A DNA stretch of 64,000 nt. It comes from Oryzias latipes. Taxonomy: Eukaryota > Chordata > Actinopteri > Beloniformes > Adrianichthyidae. Location of the stretch: the NCBI RefSeq assembly GCF_002234675.1, contig NC_019868.2, forward strand, positions 19,686,743 through 19,750,742, written 5' to 3'. Within the stretch, counting starts at the first letter, position 1; each line of letters begins with the position of its first letter. Below are positions 52,355 to 64,000 of the stretch, in pieces. Below the pieces are notes generated by a model. The model saw only the letters and a program-made list of their open reading frames with translations, was not told where the DNA came from and did not search any database. The translations under genes were made by a program, and so were the position numbers.

Positions 52355-54714
52355 CTAATTAAAAAGGTCTTGGGTGTAGAGTTTGAGCAGGAAATTGCGG
52401 ATGTCAGTTCGGACCGTGGACACGTTGACGCTCGGGTGCCACCTCATCACGGGCTTCCCCTCAGGTCCCACCAGAAACTTCTCAAAGTTCCACTTGATGT
52501 CGCCGATCTTTAGGGGCTCCCAGAACAGCCTGTCGGTGTTCCCAAAGTCCTCCCCGACGGGCGGGCAGCTGCCCTGCAAGGCGAGGGAAGAAATGTTTGC
52601 GATCGAAAAAGTGAAGATATGAAAACGAACTAGCTCATCCAAACGACACTTACTTTAAGGAATGTGAAAACGTCCTGCTCATATTTTCCGTTCACGTCTC
52701 CTTTATTGAACAGCAGGAAGTTTGGAACAAATCCATTGCCCGGTCTGACATGCCTGGAATTCAGGAAGACAGCATCTTATCAGTGGACATGCCTCAGAGC
52801 GCTCTGCTGTTTGGCAGCTGCTCCAGGTGCCCCTCAAGCCGAGCAAAACCAGTGCCAGGGCTTTGGAATGAACCTGTGATGACTGACGAACGCAGGTTGA
52901 AGGGCTCACAGACTGAAGGATCGTATTTCTGCAGGACATCTGACTTGAATGAAGCTTTGTTGGCTGAAATGTTGCCAACTCAGCTTAGAGTTACTGCATG
53001 TTAATCAAATCCTTAAATCCTAATTACAGTAGAACCACATTGGACAAATTTAGCATAAAAAATGTTTATAGAATAATGTATTTATAAAAAATCTTTAATG
53101 GTGTTTGAAACCAAAGATGTCTTACCTCAAGCCTGGAAGGATTTCATGGTTTTGTCCTGGTTCCTGCTTCCCAAACTGATTGCAGGGAAATCCAACGATG
53201 GTGAAACCAAGTGGTTTCAGCTCCTCGTGCAGTGCATTCAGTTCTATCAAAAGACAGGAAAACAGCTGAGAATGACACTGATGATGACTAATACAGAATT
53301 GGTAACTAAGCGACGGTTCGTACCCACATACTGATAGGTGTATCCTCAGTATGTGGCAACGTTGACGAAGAGCACACTTTTGCCAATGTAGTCACTAAAG
53401 TTGACAGTTTGGCTGCCATTTAGAGTCTTAGCGTGGTATTTGTAGATGCTGCCATCAGTGGATGAGTCACACTTCTGAGGGAACACAAAGGTCAAAGGAG
53501 GTCACCTTTAATCAGAACTACTGATTCCATGAAGATCTCGTTCTGCTTCTTCGTTTTTCTAATTCGTAAAATGCACAATAATAAGGGGTCATAGTAGAAA
53601 AAGGGAAGGTGTCACCTGATTATCAATAAAAAACAGTCATTGATCAATGATATATATTTTCCAAGTATGTTTCAAGCATTAACCATTATCAGTTTCCTTT
53701 ATAATGGGTTTCTAAGACAAGAATTCTCAGTATTTATGAACTTGCACATCCCCTTTGATGCAACGTGTTCTATCAAAGTGCTGATAAAATAAATACAATG
53801 AAACATTAAAATGAAATACTAATGATTTTCAGAACTAAAATATTCATATTGATGTTTGTATCTTCAAATTGTGTGTGTTTTTAATATATATTTTAAATAC
53901 CCCTGCAGTGTCAGCAAATAACCCTAAATGTATGAACCTCCAAAGTGTTCGGAGACTTACACCAAAGCAGATTTATGAGAAGATGTAGTTGATCTACTCA
54001 TAGAAGTGACAATTTTGAACCTTCCCAATCTTGCCACATACAAAAAGTCATTGTGATGATTTTTTTCCCCCTTCTGTGGCTGCGAGGGTCGATTTAAACC
54101 TGACCTCTGCCTCAACAAAACAACCACCAAGAGAACTTTGCTCCTGCTGTCAAAGCAAAGTTCACTATTTGATCCCCCCCTGAGAAATTATAACATTTCA
54201 TAAATGCCTTTTATTTTATTTATTTTATATTTACATGCAGCTGCGCTCACAAAGGCCTATCAGGTCTATCAGGCAGATGGCCATTGTGTTTGTTTAGCTC
54301 TACATCAGTTAATGTCACTTTTTTCTAAATATTCTAAAAATGTTTCAGTAAATCATCATATCAGTATAATATTTTTAGGGAAAAGTATGAACTTTTTTGC
54401 ACGAATTTATTGTTCCATTTAGTCAAAAATCTCGATTAAGTTGAGGCGGTTGTATTGAAACTGCTTTTTGCTCCCCTTATTTTAAGCTCCACGCTTTTCT
54501 GCGACATTTTAAGGAACTTTTCGTTAATTGCGCAACGTGGCGCGGGTGTAGCCCATTTAAGGCAGACAGATGCGCTCTGACGTCATCCCGTCACCTTTGT
54601 TTTCTCTGTTAAGGGAGAATCAACAGGTACCTGAGTGAGCGGGATTCCATGAGCCATGGGCCGCATCATCATCATCATCAGCAGCAGCTGTTGCGGCAGG
54701 AAGTGGAGCCTCAT
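52355..54714 (-). CDS. gpx3: Glutathione peroxidase 3 (secreted selenoprotein), 223 aa
   Basis: Five exons: 54631-54714, 53324-53474, 53126-53243, 52654-52753, 52355-52573. All phases fit if TGA at 53346-53348 is read as selenocysteine (U71); human GPX3 has 226 residues. It reduces hydrogen peroxide and lipid hydroperoxides with glutathione or thioredoxin, in plasma and extracellular fluid. The active site is complete: U71 in VNVATYUGYTYQY, Q105 in [10 protein letters not shown], and W179 and N180 in [22 protein letters not shown] and DRLFWEPLK are GPX3-like. Exon 1 encodes a short signal-like segment (28 residues) whose hydrophobic core is Leu3 then Met5, written by an ATG repeat. This exon is the least certain; it was chosen because it gives a phase-0 donor and a plausible leader. 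gpx3 converges with tnip1 and diverges from dctn4. Confidence 0.93.
53346..53348 (-). other. gpx3: Selenocysteine codon (TGA) of gpx3
   Basis: In-frame TGA between VNVATY and GYTYQYVELNAL, exactly where all selenium-dependent glutathione peroxidases carry Sec. The frame is open on both sides across five exons. Confidence 0.95.
53475..54630. other. gpx3 intron 1
   Basis: AT-rich, no repeat recognised. No alternative first exon with a better signal peptide was seen. Confidence 0.4.
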
Positions 54715-55460
54715 CCTACCGTTCCTCTCCGACACGGTGACCGCTGTCTTTGTATGTCTGAAAGCTTCTCCCCTCAGGAGAAATGAAGCCCACTGCCAGA
54801 GGGGAGGAAGGTCGCACAGCTGCTGGCGATGTCGCCTCCTGGTGGTCCAAACCGGTAACTGCTGTGAATGAACGTGACAGAAAAAACTATGTAAATCCTT
54901 CACATATTTTTTTTAAATATTAATTTATAATTACAAAAAGGGAGATTGAGTCCGAGTTAAATTTAATAGACTTTTAGTCAATGGAATACTTTTAAATCTG
55001 GAATATATAGTCCATAACCACCTGTTGCCATAGTGACCTTGTAATTGGCCATGTGCCCTCTGGGTGGAAATCAAATCTGCCTCATGGCTGTGGGAGCAGC
55101 GACTTTAGTACAGAACTGAAATGAATATCAACAAGTTTTCGTGTTTAATTGTACATATTTGTTAAGATTTGGATATTTTTGTCATCTAAGCTCTTTGGGA
55201 CATTTTTTTGTTATATAAATGAAGTTTCTTAACACTTCTTTTTTTCACAGAATCAACTGCAATAAAATGATTAAATATAATAACATGACGGTCATTTCCC
55301 CAATTTGGGATCAATAAATATAATCTCATCTCATTTCAACATGTGACCTGCAATTTTCTTAGTCACCACAAAGGGTCGACAAATAGCAAGTTAGTGTGGT
55401 CCAGACAGCGTTAGCATTGCATTCGGGGAGCTTTCTCTCGGACACAGCTTAGCTGGAGAG
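54715..55460. promoter_or_regulatory. Shared gpx3/dctn4 upstream region
   Basis: 746 bp between divergent start codons. It contains a LINE 3'-tail remnant at about 55287-55336 (CCCCAATTTGGGATCAATAA followed by ATCTCATCTCAT). The dctn4 5' UTR probably lies in the last 100 bp, where GC content rises. Confidence 0.5.

Positions 55461-64000
<8,540 letters not shown>

Noticed and set aside
53346-53348. Premature stop making gpx3 a pseudogene
   Set aside because: The TGA is at the conserved Sec position, all exons are intact and a SECIS-like hairpin is present.

Overview
The window is vertebrate, most likely a spiny-rayed teleost fish. The genes are interrupted by short GT-AG introns, the intergenic DNA is AT-rich, and the repeats are typical fish SINEs, LINE tails and MITE-like DNA transposons. 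Six host genes can be followed exon by exon. Every exon junction listed was checked for reading phase by hand, and the identities come from remembered mammalian protein sequences, not from a search.

Layout, left to right. Positions 880-3745 (minus) hold pdgfrl, a secreted three-Ig-domain protein. Positions 6374-12421 (minus) hold slc7a2, a cationic amino acid transporter. About 5 kb without a coding gene follows. Positions 18287-34317 (plus) hold anxa6, the eight-repeat annexin, whose last intron is 7.3 kb and loaded with repeats. Positions 40298-50534 (plus) hold tnip1 (ABIN1), a ubiquitin-binding brake on NF-kB. Positions 52355-54714 (minus) hold gpx3, the secreted selenoprotein glutathione peroxidase, with an in-frame TGA and a SECIS-like hairpin. 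From 55461 to the right edge (plus) lies the first part of dctn4 (dynactin p62).

Gene order matches two human blocks joined together: SLC7A2-PDGFRL (human 8p) and ANXA6-TNIP1-GPX3-DCTN4 (human 5q), each with its relative orientations kept. slc7a2 and anxa6 meet head to head across the join. tnip1 and gpx3 converge with poly(A) signals about 150 bp apart. gpx3 and dctn4 diverge with about 750 bp between start codons.

The genes do not form one pathway. The repeats carry most of the unusual structure: a hAT-like element with a perfect 8-bp target duplication; a hAT-like MITE nested in another MITE; a Harbinger-like MITE invaded by a LINE whose tail has grown into about 81 AGAT units; and a TTAA-flanked family present four times that carries a decayed protein-coding fragment. 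No wholly new gene system was found. The most informative host-gene points are the complete Sec/SECIS architecture of gpx3, three GC-AG introns, a CAT-2A-type exon in slc7a2 with no visible CAT-2B partner, and a strong-context upstream ORF plus kB-like sites at tnip1.
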